Positions 13,303 through 22,184 of a stretch of DNA of 23,383 nucleotides are shown piece by piece. Position 1 is the stretch's first letter, and every line of letters begins with the position of its first letter. The notes below the pieces were generated by a model, which worked only from the letters and a program-made list of their open reading frames with translations, had not been told where the DNA came from and searched no databases. A program made the position numbers and the translations under genes. The DNA comes from Candidatus Uhrbacteria bacterium (GTDB taxonomy: Bacteria; Patescibacteriota; Patescibacteriia; JACQRZ01), in contig JACQRZ010000017.1 of the NCBI GenBank assembly GCA_016206235.1, forward strand, positions 1 through 23,383. The letters run 5' to 3'.

Positions 13303-14226
13303 TTATAGTTTCCCGAACACGTGAGCAAGAAGTGCTTGGCGTACCACAACACCATTATTCGCCTGCCGAAAATACCATGCGTGCGGAGTAGTATCAACAG
13401 ATGTATGCACCTCGGCAACACGCGGCAGCGGATGGAGAATGGCAAGATTCTTTTTAACGCCCTTCAGATCTTCTGCTTTGAGCTCATACATATTTTTAAC
13501 TCTCATATACTCATTGGTATCCGAAAAGCGTTCTGCCTGCATGCGTGTCATATACACCACGTCTGCTTTTTGCAGCACTCCATCAAGCGAATCATGAAAA
13601 GAAAATTTTATCTGCCGTCCTTTAACATCGTCGGCGATATGGGGCGGCAGTTGCAACGACGGCGGAGCGACAAAATACAAACGTACATTGAAATGCGTAA
13701 GAGCCTGGGCAAGTGAGTGTACCGTTCTGCCATATTTCAAATCACCAGCAAATACAATAGTAAGTTCGTCAAGTTTTTTTTGCGATTCCTTGATTGTATA
13801 GAGGTCAAGAAGCGTTTGGGTTGGGTGTTGATTGGAACCGTCACCGGCGTTGATGACTGGCTTGTCCGTGGCGCATGAAGCGAGTCGCGCAGAACCGTCC
13901 AACGGATGTCGGATAATAATTCCGTCAACATACTGTCCAATAATTTTTATCGAATCAGCGAGTGTTTCGCCTTTTTTTGTTGATGTAACAGCTGCATCGG
14001 CAAAACCAATAACATCGCCTCCCATTCTCTTGATTGCCGCTTCAAACGAAAGACGCGTACGCGTTGAGGCTTCAAAAAAACAAGTCGCCATGAGTACACC
14101 CTCTAAAAGCCGTAGAGATATCTTACCCTGCTGTATCTCTCGTGCCGTTTTGAGAATGGTAAGAATATCTTGTTTTGAAAAATCAGCTATGGAAATAATA
14201 TTTTTTAACGTAAAAGGTTGAGCCAT
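13303..14226 (-). CDS. pyrB: Aspartate carbamoyltransferase catalytic subunit
   Basis: PyrB condenses carbamoyl phosphate and aspartate to carbamoyl aspartate. The 307-aa protein is full length and carries the carbamoyl-phosphate site FFEASTRTRLSFE at about 48-60, the HPTQ motif in GDGSNQHPTQTLLDL, FAGDLKYGRTVHS, and the aspartate-side LHPLPR near 265. I chose the ATG at 14226, 11 nt after the carB stop; a longer frame to 14322 would translate carB DNA and a 7-bp repeat and has no family support. It is part of carA-carB-pyrB-pyrI, so the product of CarAB is handed to PyrB in the same operon. Confidence 0.97.
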   Translation of the reverse strand: MAQPFTLKNIISIADFSKQDILTILKTAREIQQGKISLRLLEGVLMATCFFEASTRTRLSFEAAIKRMGGDVIGFADAAVTSTKKGETLADSIKIIGQYVDGIIIRHPLDGSARLASCATDKPVINAGDGSNQHPTQTLLDLYTIKESQKKLDELTIVFAGDLKYGRTVHSLAQALTHFNVRLYFVAPPSLQLPPHIADDVKGRQIKFSFHDSLDGVLQKADVVYMTRMQAERFSDTNEYMRVKNMYELKAEDLKGVKKNLAILHPLPRVAEVHTSVDTTPHAWYFRQANNGVVVRQALLAHVFGKL

Positions 14227-14233
14227 ACTGGTA

Positions 14234-14261
14234 GAAATTAGAAATTGGAAATTGGAAATTT
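14234..14261. repeat. Heptanucleotide tandem repeat (GAAATTR), 4 copies
   Basis: Units GAAATTA, GAAATTG, GAAATTG, GAAATTT run from 14234 to 14261. They encode the last codons and stop (14238-14240) of carB on the minus strand, so the carB C-terminus is repeat-derived. Confidence 0.85.
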
Positions 14262-17200
14262 TTTCATATATTCCTGCCATGAACGAAGTGGCAATGGCTT
14301 GCCGTGGAGCTCTATTACACATTTAAGGAAAAGGCGCGCAATCTGAAGATTCGTAATAAGCGGCACGTGATGATCTGTTGCAAGACGGCGCAAGAGATAT
14401 CCGTCGGTTTGCGTATTATTCCCTGATCCCGTCGGTATGTTAATAATAAGACCTACTTTTTTTTGTTCAATAAGGTTTTGGATATTTGGCTGGAGTACTT
14501 CACTCATTTTATAGACAAAAAAACATCCAACGCCATTTCGTGTTAAATAGGTATGTGTTCCATCTGTTGCGTGTATCTCCCATCCTTGCTGCTCCAATAC
14601 AGCGAGCGTTTTTGCCAATTTGCTCTTTGCTTCATCGCTTCCCACGCTCACCACAAGCGTGCGTGTCTTTACACGCTGCTCAAGCGCGTGCCATGAGAGA
14701 AAATAGGCATCCAAAGCAGTGTCGCCGATACAGGCTACTTCCCCTGTGGAAGCCATTTCGACATTTGCAACAGGATCGGCGCCTTTAAGTCTGCTATAGG
14801 AAAAAAGCGGCGCTTTCACGCCAACATGGGAAAGGTCAAGTGTATCATGATGTACATCTGAATGTTTTCCAAGCATGGTATCAACGGCAATAGTAATAAA
14901 ATTTTTTCCGGTCACTTTTGAGACGAAGGGGAATGATCGTGACGCCCGTATGTTACATTCAATGACTTTGATCTCATTATTGCGGGCAATAAATTGGATA
15001 TTAAAAGGACCGGTAATGGAAAGTGCAGCGCAAAGTGAGCGTGCAATCTCTTTTGTGCGTCGTATGGTTTCCATATAGAGACGCTGGGGCGGCAGCACAA
15101 TAGTTGCATCGCCGGAGTGAACGCCAGCATTTTCAATGTGCTCAGCCATAGCTTCAAGTATCACCTCTCCATGATCTCCAACACCATCGATCTCAAGTTC
15201 TTTTGCGCCAAGAATAAATTCCGTGAGTACAATCGGATGGTCTGGTGAAACGCGAAGCGCATACTCAACAGCTTGGTGGAGATCTTCAGGCGTACGTGCA
15301 ACCGTCATCGCAGCGCCAGAGAGCACATACGATGGCCGAACGAGTACCGGATACCCAATGTCATCTGCCCACAAAAGCGCTGAATCAATATTCCGTATCC
15401 GCGTCCATCGAGGTTGGTCGATACCGAGTCTGGCAAGAAGTGAAGAAAATTTTTCTCGATCCTCAGCCATATCTATGGAATGCGCTGAAGTGCCATACAG
15501 CATGACGCCTTGACGTTGGAGCGGCAACGACAAGCTTTGCGCAACTTGTCCGCCAACTGACACAACAACCCCCTTTGGTTGTTCAAACTCGAGGATGTCC
15601 ATGACACGCTCAAAATTGAGCTCTTCAAAATAGAGTCGATCTGACTCATCGTAATCAGTTGAAACCGTTTCGGGATTTGAATTAATCATAACGGCGCGCT
15701 CCCCGCTTTTTCGAAGCTGCCGAACGGTGTTTACGGCACACCAATCGAACTCAACAGATGATCCAATCGAATACGGACCAGAGCCCAAAACAACTATTGG
15801 TTTTTTCTGTGACGTTTGTATATCATGTGCGATGCCGTGATAGGTGCAGTACAGATAGTTCGTTTTGGCAGGAAATTCTCCTGCAAGCGTGTCGATCTGA
15901 TGAATGGCAGGAATGATACAATAGCGTTTTCGCTTTGACCGAATAGCCATCTCGCTTGTTTTCCATACGCTTGCGATAACACTATCGGCAAACCCATATT
16001 CTTTTGCCATACGCAATGCGTGTGCTGTTTTTGGTCCATGCGTAATCTGCTCTTCCACACGAGCAATGTCAGCGATATGCTCTAAAAACCAACGATCTAT
16101 GTTCGATAATTGATGAGCACGAGCGACACTCCCTCCTCGCTTGAAATACTCGTACAGCGCAAACAGTCGATGGTCGGTGGCGTGGGCAATCTCGTCTTCG
16201 AGTGACACAAATGAGTACTTCGTCTGTGTGAGCCCTGCAACACCAATAGTAAGCATACGCACCCCTTTCTGAAGGGCTTCCGGGAATGTGCGACCGATCG
16301 CCATTACCTCGCCAACACTTTTCATCTCTGTTCCAATCGTATGATCAGCGGTTTTCATCTTTTGCATATCCCACCGAGGTATTTTTACCACAATATAATC
16401 GAGTGCTGGCTCAAAAAAAGCGCTCGTTACTCCGGTGATGCTGTTGTGCAACGAATCGAGTGTTTTTCCCAGAGCAAGTTTTGCCGCAACGAATGCAAGT
16501 GGATATCCTGTTGCTTTCGAGGCAAGTGCACTTGAACGCGACAGACGTGCATTCATCTCGATAACGCGATAATCGCCGGTACGAGGATGGAGTGCAAACT
16601 GTACATTGCACTCACCAACAACCTGAGTCTTTCGTGCAATTCGAAGAGCAATTTCACGCAATCGATGGAACTCTTCATTGTTTAAGGTTTGGGAAGGAGC
16701 AACAACAATACTTTCGCCGGTGTGGATTCCCATAGGGTCCATATTCTCCATATTACAGACTGTCATTGAGTTGCCAGCACAGTCACGAACCACCTCATAT
16801 TCTATCTCCTTCCAACCCTTCAGGTATTCTTCAAGGAGCACCTGTGGCGAAATAGTCAACACTTCTTCCACGCGAGTTCGAAGTTCTCGTTCAGAAGAAA
16901 TAACGCCGCTGCCAAGCCCGCCCAAGGAGTAACCTGCGCGAAGCATCAGCGGAAAGCCGATCTGTTTGCTGGCATCAAGGGCCTGCTCAAGTGTTACCGC
17001 GCTCACGCTTCTTGGTGTGTGTACGTCAATGTCTTGCAATGCTTTTTTAAAAAGCTCCCTGTCTTCACTAAGCTTAATTGTTTCAACAGAGGTTCCCAAC
17101 ACTTCCACGTTATACGTTTTCAACACACCGCGTTCATGAAGAACTAAACCAAGATTAAGCGCTGTTTGCCCCCCAAATCCAAGCAGTATGCCGTCTGGCT

Positions 17201-17441
17201 GTTCTTTTGCAATGATTTCGGTAACGCGCTCACATTCGAGTGGCTGAAGATACACAACGTCTGCCATTCCATCGTCAGTCTGGACTGTCGCAATGTTAGG
17301 ATTGACAAGCACGGTAGCAATCCCTTCTTCGCGCAGGGCTTTCAGCGCCTGACTTCCGGAGTAATCAAATTCGCCTGCTTGGCCAATACGCAAGCCGCCG
17401 GATCCAAGGAGAAGCACTTTTTGGGGCTTGCTCTTTTCCAT
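14238..17441 (-). CDS. carB: Carbamoyl-phosphate synthase, large subunit
   Basis: CarB makes carbamoyl phosphate from bicarbonate, ammonia and two ATP, with ammonia channelled from CarA. The 1067-aa length is normal and all domains are present: the carboxyphosphate ATP-grasp half (GSGGLRIGQAGEFDYSGSQA at the N-terminus, EMNARLSRSSALASKATGYP near 295), a helical oligomerisation domain at about 400-550, the carbamate ATP-grasp half (VLGSGPYSIGSSVEFDWCAV near 555, ECNIRASRSFPFVSKVTG near 835), and a C-terminal MGS-like allosteric domain containing INIPTGSG near 1015. The start lies 2 nt after the carA stop. The C-terminal ISNF is encoded by a 7-bp repeat. Confidence 0.98.
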   Translation of the reverse strand: MEKSKPQKVLLLGSGGLRIGQAGEFDYSGSQALKALREEGIATVLVNPNIATVQTDDGMADVVYLQPLECERVTEIIAKEQPDGILLGFGGQTALNLGLVLHERGVLKTYNVEVLGTSVETIKLSEDRELFKKALQDIDVHTPRSVSAVTLEQALDASKQIGFPLMLRAGYSLGGLGSGVISSERELRTRVEEVLTISPQVLLEEYLKGWKEIEYEVVRDCAGNSMTVCNMENMDPMGIHTGESIVVAPSQTLNNEEFHRLREIALRIARKTQVVGECNVQFALHPRTGDYRVIEMNARLSRSSALASKATGYPLAFVAAKLALGKTLDSLHNSITGVTSAFFEPALDYIVVKIPRWDMQKMKTADHTIGTEMKSVGEVMAIGRTFPEALQKGVRMLTIGVAGLTQTKYSFVSLEDEIAHATDHRLFALYEYFKRGGSVARAHQLSNIDRWFLEHIADIARVEEQITHGPKTAHALRMAKEYGFADSVIASVWKTSEMAIRSKRKRYCIIPAIHQIDTLAGEFPAKTNYLYCTYHGIAHDIQTSQKKPIVVLGSGPYSIGSSVEFDWCAVNTVRQLRKSGERAVMINSNPETVSTDYDESDRLYFEELNFERVMDILEFEQPKGVVVSVGGQVAQSLSLPLQRQGVMLYGTSAHSIDMAEDREKFSSLLARLGIDQPRWTRIRNIDSALLWADDIGYPVLVRPSYVLSGAAMTVARTPEDLHQAVEYALRVSPDHPIVLTEFILGAKELEIDGVGDHGEVILEAMAEHIENAGVHSGDATIVLPPQRLYMETIRRTKEIARSLCAALSITGPFNIQFIARNNEIKVIECNIRASRSFPFVSKVTGKNFITIAVDTMLGKHSDVHHDTLDLSHVGVKAPLFSYSRLKGADPVANVEMASTGEVACIGDTALDAYFLSWHALEQRVKTRTLVVSVGSDEAKSKLAKTLAVLEQQGWEIHATDGTHTYLTRNGVGCFFVYKMSEVLQPNIQNLIEQKKVGLIINIPTGSGNNTQTDGYLLRRLATDHHVPLITNLQIARLFLKCVIELHGKPLPLRSWQEYMKKFPISNF

Positions 17442-17443
17442 AG

Positions 17444-18562
17444 TTAGAGGAGTGAGTAAAAATCATCAAAAAGAGACCTGCTGTCGACAGGTCCCGGACG
17501 ACCTTCAGGATGAAATTGAACTGAGAAAAAGGGCCGTGTGGCGTGCGCTACCCCTTCTACCGTCATGTCGTTAAGATTTCGGTAGGTTACACGCCAAGCT
17601 TTTGGCAATGTTTTCTCATCAACGGCATAGCCGTGATTTTGGCTTGTCATAACACACGTGCCATCGAGCATATTCTTGCATGGCTGGTTATGACCTCGAT
17701 GGCCATAAGGGAGCTTATACGTTTTTGCCCCAGCTGCGAGAGCAAGGAGTTGCGATCCAAGACAAATTCCAAAAATTGGTTTTTTTTGCTTTAATGCTTT
17801 TTTGAGAATGGTGATGGTACTTTGTGCCATTTGCGGATCTCCCGGACCATTTGATATAAAAATCCCGTGATACTCATCACGGGTGTAATCATAATCATGG
17901 GGAACGCGCATAACGGTTGTATCAAAGGAAAGCAGTTCTGTCATGATGCCTTCCTTCATGCCGCAGTCAACAGCAATGATTTTCTTTGTGCCTTTTCCCG
18001 CTGTTTGTTTCTTTGGTACGGAGACTTGAGAGACAGGATTATTGTCTTGACTATCAAATGAAATGTGTGTTTCTCCTCCTTCGCAATCAATGATTCCTGG
18101 CGTACATCCTTGCTTGCGCACATGAAGAGTAAGTGTGCGAGTATCTACATGGGTAAGAAATGGTACGTGCTGTTTTTTGAGCCACTCCTCGAGCGAGTGC
18201 TGACCCTGAGCGTGGCTCCAGATTGTGCTTATGTGAGAAAAAACAGCGCCTGCCGCGTGGATTTTTTTCGATTCCCAGTACCGCGGATCTGGCACGCCAT
18301 AATTTCCAACAAGTGGGTAGGTGAAGACAATGATTTGTCCTGTATACGACGGATCAGTAAGTGTCTCAACATAGCCGGTCATGCCTGTTGTGAAAACAAC
18401 CTCGCCCTGAGAAATGCCTCTCTGCCATTCCGGAGCGCGGCCCTGCAAAACGAGACCGCTTTTGAGTCTCAAATATGCAGTATTAAAAAAAACATCCCCT
18501 TGAGGATGTCCTTGATAATCTACGTCGTTTTTTTGCTTTTTTAAAACCGTGTTTATTCTCAT
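17444..18562 (-). CDS. carA: Carbamoyl-phosphate synthase, small (glutaminase) subunit
   Basis: CarA hydrolyses glutamine and passes ammonia to CarB. The class I amidotransferase triad is visible: Cys in GICLGSQLLALAAGA and His/Glu in FHPEGRPGP. The N-terminal domain holds TGMTGYVETLTDPSYTGQ. From the ATG at 18562 the protein has 372 aa, and the family domain only begins near residue 34 (AYLRLKSGLVLQG). The preceding 30 or so residues are encoded by DNA containing an intrinsic-terminator motif (18485-18509), so this leader may serve regulation more than protein function. A GTG at 18586 would add 8 residues but lies within the predicted -10 box. A TTG just after the terminator could also start a shorter protein. 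Confidence 0.95.
   Translation of the reverse strand: MRINTVLKKQKNDVDYQGHPQGDVFFNTAYLRLKSGLVLQGRAPEWQRGISQGEVVFTTGMTGYVETLTDPSYTGQIIVFTYPLVGNYGVPDPRYWESKKIHAAGAVFSHISTIWSHAQGQHSLEEWLKKQHVPFLTHVDTRTLTLHVRKQGCTPGIIDCEGGETHISFDSQDNNPVSQVSVPKKQTAGKGTKKIIAVDCGMKEGIMTELLSFDTTVMRVPHDYDYTRDEYHGIFISNGPGDPQMAQSTITILKKALKQKKPIFGICLGSQLLALAAGAKTYKLPYGHRGHNQPCKNMLDGTCVMTSQNHGYAVDEKTLPKAWRVTYRNLNDMTVEGVAHATRPFFSVQFHPEGRPGPVDSRSLFDDFYSLL
18485..18509 (-). promoter_or_regulatory. Attenuator-like terminator inside the carA leader
   Basis: On the minus strand ACATCC (18509-18504) pairs with GGATGT (18497-18492) around a 6-nt loop, followed by seven more T (eight in the run, 18492-18485). It lies about 70-90 nt after the predicted start site and within the open carA frame. 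Translation through it would prevent hairpin formation, as in the pyrBI attenuator of Escherichia coli (analogy, not homology). Confidence 0.55.
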
Positions 18563-18584
18563 AAATGTTTGCACACTAGCAAGC

Positions 18585-18612
18585 ACTATATCACGGTTTT
18601 TTCAGTCGGCAA
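18585..18612 (-). promoter_or_regulatory. Predicted promoter of the carAB-pyrBI operon
   Basis: On the minus strand TTGCCG (18612-18607) and TATAGT (18590-18585) are 16 nt apart, giving a start near 18578. A 9-bp inverted repeat (AAAACCGTG at 18543-18551 and CACGGTTTT at 18592-18600) has one arm in the promoter spacer and the other just inside carA. Confidence 0.55.
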
Positions 18613-18622
18613 GTGGAAAACT

Positions 18623-20311
18623 TTAATCTGCAACACTAAATACTTCGTCGAGTGACGTAACCCCTTCCAATACACGAAGCAGTCCATCTTGCACCATGGT
18701 AATCATCCCATTTTTTACCGCAATATCTTGAATAGTATATTCTGATACTTGGCTTGAAAGGATCTGTGCTTCGATTTCGGGGCACATTGCCATAATTTCG
18801 TAAATGCCAACGCGCCCCTTATATCCAAGACCGTGACACACATCGCAACCCTTTGGACCGAAAAAATGCATGCTCGAGACATCGGGTTGTATGCCGCTTG
18901 CTGGCGACATTTCTGTAAGTATTTTTTTTACGCGAGTTATAGCGTCCTGTTCAGGCTGAACTTCTTGTTTGCATTCAACGCATAATCTGCGCACCAACCG
19001 CTGCCCCATAATCGCATTCATTGCAGGCGCTAACAAAAATCCCTTCACGCCCATTGCCAGAAATCGCGGTATAGCTCCTGCAGCACTATTGGTATGGATG
19101 GTTGAAATAACCACATGTCCCGTAAGCGCTGCGTTAATTGCAATCTCGGCTGTTTCCAGATCACGAATCTCACCTACCATGACAATGTCCGGATCTTGTC
19201 GCAAAATCGAGCGAAGCCCTGCTGCAAATGTGTAGTTTCTCGACGCATCGATTTGGCTTTGGTTGATGCCGGCGAGTTTATATTCAACCGGATCTTCAAG
19301 CGTAATTATTTTAATATCTGGAGAGTTGAGATAATTCAGTATGGCATAGAGTGTTGTTGTTTTTCCAGAGCCTGTTGGACCGGTTGTAATGATCATGCCA
19401 TTTGGCTTTTCAATTTCTGCTTTGAGAAGTTTTTCATTGTATGCGGAAAGTCCGAGCTGCTCAAACTGCAAACCTGCCGCAGACGAACGCAATAAGCGCA
19501 TCACAACACTCTCGCCATAGCTTGTTGGCAACGTTGAAACACGGACATCTACTTTGTCTTCCTTGAGAAAGATAGTGAAGCGTCCATCTTGCGGACGGTC
19601 GGCAACATTAATCTTGAGTCCTGATACTAACTTAATACGCGAGATAATACGCGGCCATGAACTGGCAGGAAGTGATGCAATATCGTGCAAAATACCGTCA
19701 ACACGCAGTCGTACTTTCACATCCTTTTCTTCCGCTTCAATATGAACATCGGAAGAGCGTGTTTTGAGAGCAACGGCAATAAGAACAGTGATGATTTCGG
19801 TGAGCGTAACACCTGCAAGGAGTTCGTTAAGTTTGCGAATGTCTGAAAATTCCTCGCCATATTTGTCGAGGTCATCTTGGGTTATTTGTACTCCTTCAAC
19901 CTCAGGCCGTATTTTTGGCAGTTGTTTATAGAGCTTTTCCACGCTGGCAAAACTTGTTTCAGACATCACGAAAATAGTAATTTTGCTTGATGTTTTTTCT
20001 GCCAATGCATTGAGATAGTCCATAAGGCCCTCTGCTGCAGGGTCAGTAACTGCCACGCGGAACTCTCCTATGATTTCAGCAAAACACACTATCTTGAACT
20101 TTTTTGCGTCGTCTTCTGGAATAATACTCAAAGGCCCTGGAGGAATCGGCATTCCAACAAGTGAAATATACGGCAAACCTGCAGCATACGCGGTCATTTG
20201 CGTTTGCTGCTCCTTTTCCTTGAGCGCCAGTTGATGCATCTTTTCTTCCAGTTTTTCTTCCGATTTCTTGGACGCCACGGAAACATGGGGATCCGTTGGC
20301 TGCTGCTGCAT
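18623..20311 (-). CDS. pilB: Type IV pilus assembly / type II secretion ATPase (PilB/GspE family)
   Basis: This cytosolic hexameric ATPase powers pilus extension or pseudopilus assembly. From the ATG at 20311 it has 562 aa. An N-terminal charged coiled region leads into a T2SSE/MshEN-like domain (about 60-170). The motor follows: RSSDVHIEAEE, Walker A GPTGSGKTTT at about 311-320, the Asp box ITLEDPVEY, Walker B DIVMVGEIRD at about 375-384, and a His box STIHTNSAAGA. Four cysteines (CVEC near 444 and CDVC near 489) form the usual zinc site. A longer in-frame start at 20374 would overlap ftsH by 41 nt and adds nothing conserved. No other pilus gene is in the window; CPR cells commonly keep a type IV pilus for uptake or attachment. 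Confidence 0.95.
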   Translation of the reverse strand: MQQQPTDPHVSVASKKSEEKLEEKMHQLALKEKEQQTQMTAYAAGLPYISLVGMPIPPGPLSIIPEDDAKKFKIVCFAEIIGEFRVAVTDPAAEGLMDYLNALAEKTSSKITIFVMSETSFASVEKLYKQLPKIRPEVEGVQITQDDLDKYGEEFSDIRKLNELLAGVTLTEIITVLIAVALKTRSSDVHIEAEEKDVKVRLRVDGILHDIASLPASSWPRIISRIKLVSGLKINVADRPQDGRFTIFLKEDKVDVRVSTLPTSYGESVVMRLLRSSAAGLQFEQLGLSAYNEKLLKAEIEKPNGMIITTGPTGSGKTTTLYAILNYLNSPDIKIITLEDPVEYKLAGINQSQIDASRNYTFAAGLRSILRQDPDIVMVGEIRDLETAEIAINAALTGHVVISTIHTNSAAGAIPRFLAMGVKGFLLAPAMNAIMGQRLVRRLCVECKQEVQPEQDAITRVKKILTEMSPASGIQPDVSSMHFFGPKGCDVCHGLGYKGRVGIYEIMAMCPEIEAQILSSQVSEYTIQDIAVKNGMITMVQDGLLRVLEGVTSLDEVFSVAD

Positions 20312-20333
20312 ACGAATTGTGTAGAATAACGCT

Positions 20334-22181
20334 TTACGAAGCGCTTGAGGCCTGTTCTGGTGTTGTCGAAGCAAAGATTGCCTCGAACTCTTCTCTCTCG
20401 AGCGTCTCTTTCTCTAAGAGTAATTGTACTATAGCTTCTAATTTTTCCCTAGAGCCCGCAATAACCTTCTGTGCTGTCGCGTACGCTCCTTTGATAAAAT
20501 TCGTGACTTCCTCGTCGATCCGTTCTGCGGTCTTTTCACTATAGTCGCGCTGCTCAGTAATCTCGCGACCCAAAAAGATAAGCTCCTCGCGCGTTCCAAA
20601 GGTACGCTGACCCAAGTGTTCACTCATGCCGTAATCAGTAACCAGTCGCTTTGCAAGATGAGTAGCTTTTTTGAGGTCATTACTTGCGCCAGTTGTAATT
20701 TCATTAAAAATTAACCTTTCCGATACATACCCGCCCAGCAGCACGGCAAGCTCTGCTGTAAACTCTGACTTTGTTCTAAATTGCCGATCTTCAGCCGGAA
20801 CGTTCATGGTATAGCCGGCTGCCTGGCCGCGGGAAATAATTGAGATCTTCTGAACGGGCGGTGCATCTGGCAGGGTATGTGAGACAAGCGCATGTCCTGC
20901 TTCATGGTACGCGGTGATCTTCTTTTCTTTATCCGAAACAATATGGGATTTGCGCTCAGGTCCGAGCATTACTTTTTCAATACTTGCAAAAAGGGCGTCA
21001 AGTGATATCTCCTTGGCATTTTTTCGCGCCGTAAGAATGGCCGCTTCATTCATGAGATTAGCGAGATCCGCTCCTGAAAATCCGGGTGTTCGCTCGGCGA
21101 CTTTTCGTAATGAAACATCTTGCGCAAGCGGTTTGTTGCGGGCATGTACTTCCAAAATAGCGACTCTGTCCTCAATACGAGGGAGGTCAATAATCACTCT
21201 GCGATCAAATCTTCCTGGTCGTAACAATGCTGGGTCGAGCACGTCAGGACGATTGGTTGCAGCTAACACGATAACATTTGTTGTTGGCTCGAATCCATCG
21301 AGCTCAACAAGAATCTGGTTAAGTGTCTGCTCGCGTTCGTCATGCGAACCACCAAGCCCCGCACCGCGTTGACGCCCTATCGCATCAATTTCATCAATAA
21401 AGATAATGCACGGTGATTGTTTTTTTGCGCGTGCAAAGAGATCTCGCACACGACTTGCTCCTACGCCAACAAACATCTCAATAAACTCCGAAGCCGATAC
21501 TGAAAAAAACGGCGCTTCCGCCTCTCCAGCAACGGCTTTTGCAAGAAGGGTTTTTCCGGTACCAGGCGCGCCCACTAAGAGAACACCCTTTGGAATCTTT
21601 GCGCCAAGACTCAAAAACTTTTTCGGATCCTTTAAAAACTCGATAATTTCCTGTAGCTCTTCTTTTGCTTCAACAGCGCCGGCAACATCTTTAAAGGTTA
21701 CCCGATCTTTGGCTGTTTTTTGGTCAATCTGGCGGGCACGGCTCATACCAAACGTCAGGGCGCGATTATTTGCTCCCTGAATTTGGCGAGCCATAATAAA
21801 GATGAGAAATCCCAAGAGCAAAAACGGCAAGAGGATTGTAAGAAGGGTATTTACCCAAAAGGCTGTTCCTTGATCTTTTACCGTGATAGCGATTTTGCTG
21901 ATTTTTTGGGGCTCAACATTGTAGTGACGCAACAATTCGGTTAGCGACTCCTGAGGTTCTTTGTGAAGTACTTGTTTTTTACCATCGTTTCGCTCGATAT
22001 GAAGCGAATCGCCGCGAACTTCAATGCTTTTCACCTCTTCTTTGACAACACTGCTTACGAGAGTATCAATACGTACCTTCTCCTCTTTTTGCAAAGGTGC
22101 GTGTTGGTACAGGCTAAAGAAAGCCGCAATTGCAACAACAACAAAGGAAAAAACAAGAATATTTTTAATAATGGTCTTCAT
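20334..22181 (-). CDS. ftsH: ATP-dependent zinc metalloprotease FtsH
   Basis: FtsH is the membrane-anchored AAA+ protease that removes damaged membrane proteins and some regulators. The 615-aa protein has two membrane segments (about 7-25 and 110-131), the AAA domain with Walker A GAPGTGKT at 204-211, Walker B FIDEID at 261-266 and the second region of homology around PALLRPGRFDR, then the zinc motif HEAGH at 426-430 with the third ligand Asp502 in GASNDL. It starts 3 nt after the rpsA stop and ends 22 nt before pilB, so rpsA-ftsH-pilB form an operon. Nothing is missing. Confidence 0.98.
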   Translation of the reverse strand: MKTIIKNILVFSFVVVAIAAFFSLYQHAPLQKEEKVRIDTLVSSVVKEEVKSIEVRGDSLHIERNDGKKQVLHKEPQESLTELLRHYNVEPQKISKIAITVKDQGTAFWVNTLLTILLPFLLLGFLIFIMARQIQGANNRALTFGMSRARQIDQKTAKDRVTFKDVAGAVEAKEELQEIIEFLKDPKKFLSLGAKIPKGVLLVGAPGTGKTLLAKAVAGEAEAPFFSVSASEFIEMFVGVGASRVRDLFARAKKQSPCIIFIDEIDAIGRQRGAGLGGSHDEREQTLNQILVELDGFEPTTNVIVLAATNRPDVLDPALLRPGRFDRRVIIDLPRIEDRVAILEVHARNKPLAQDVSLRKVAERTPGFSGADLANLMNEAAILTARKNAKEISLDALFASIEKVMLGPERKSHIVSDKEKKITAYHEAGHALVSHTLPDAPPVQKISIISRGQAAGYTMNVPAEDRQFRTKSEFTAELAVLLGGYVSERLIFNEITTGASNDLKKATHLAKRLVTDYGMSEHLGQRTFGTREELIFLGREITEQRDYSEKTAERIDEEVTNFIKGAYATAQKVIAGSREKLEAIVQLLLEKETLEREEFEAIFASTTPEQASSAS

Positions 22182-22184
22182 AGC

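Noticed and set aside
14227..14322. A 32-residue N-terminal extension of PyrB
   Set aside because: It would translate the carB 3' end and the 7-bp repeat; family proteins start at about the 14226 ATG.
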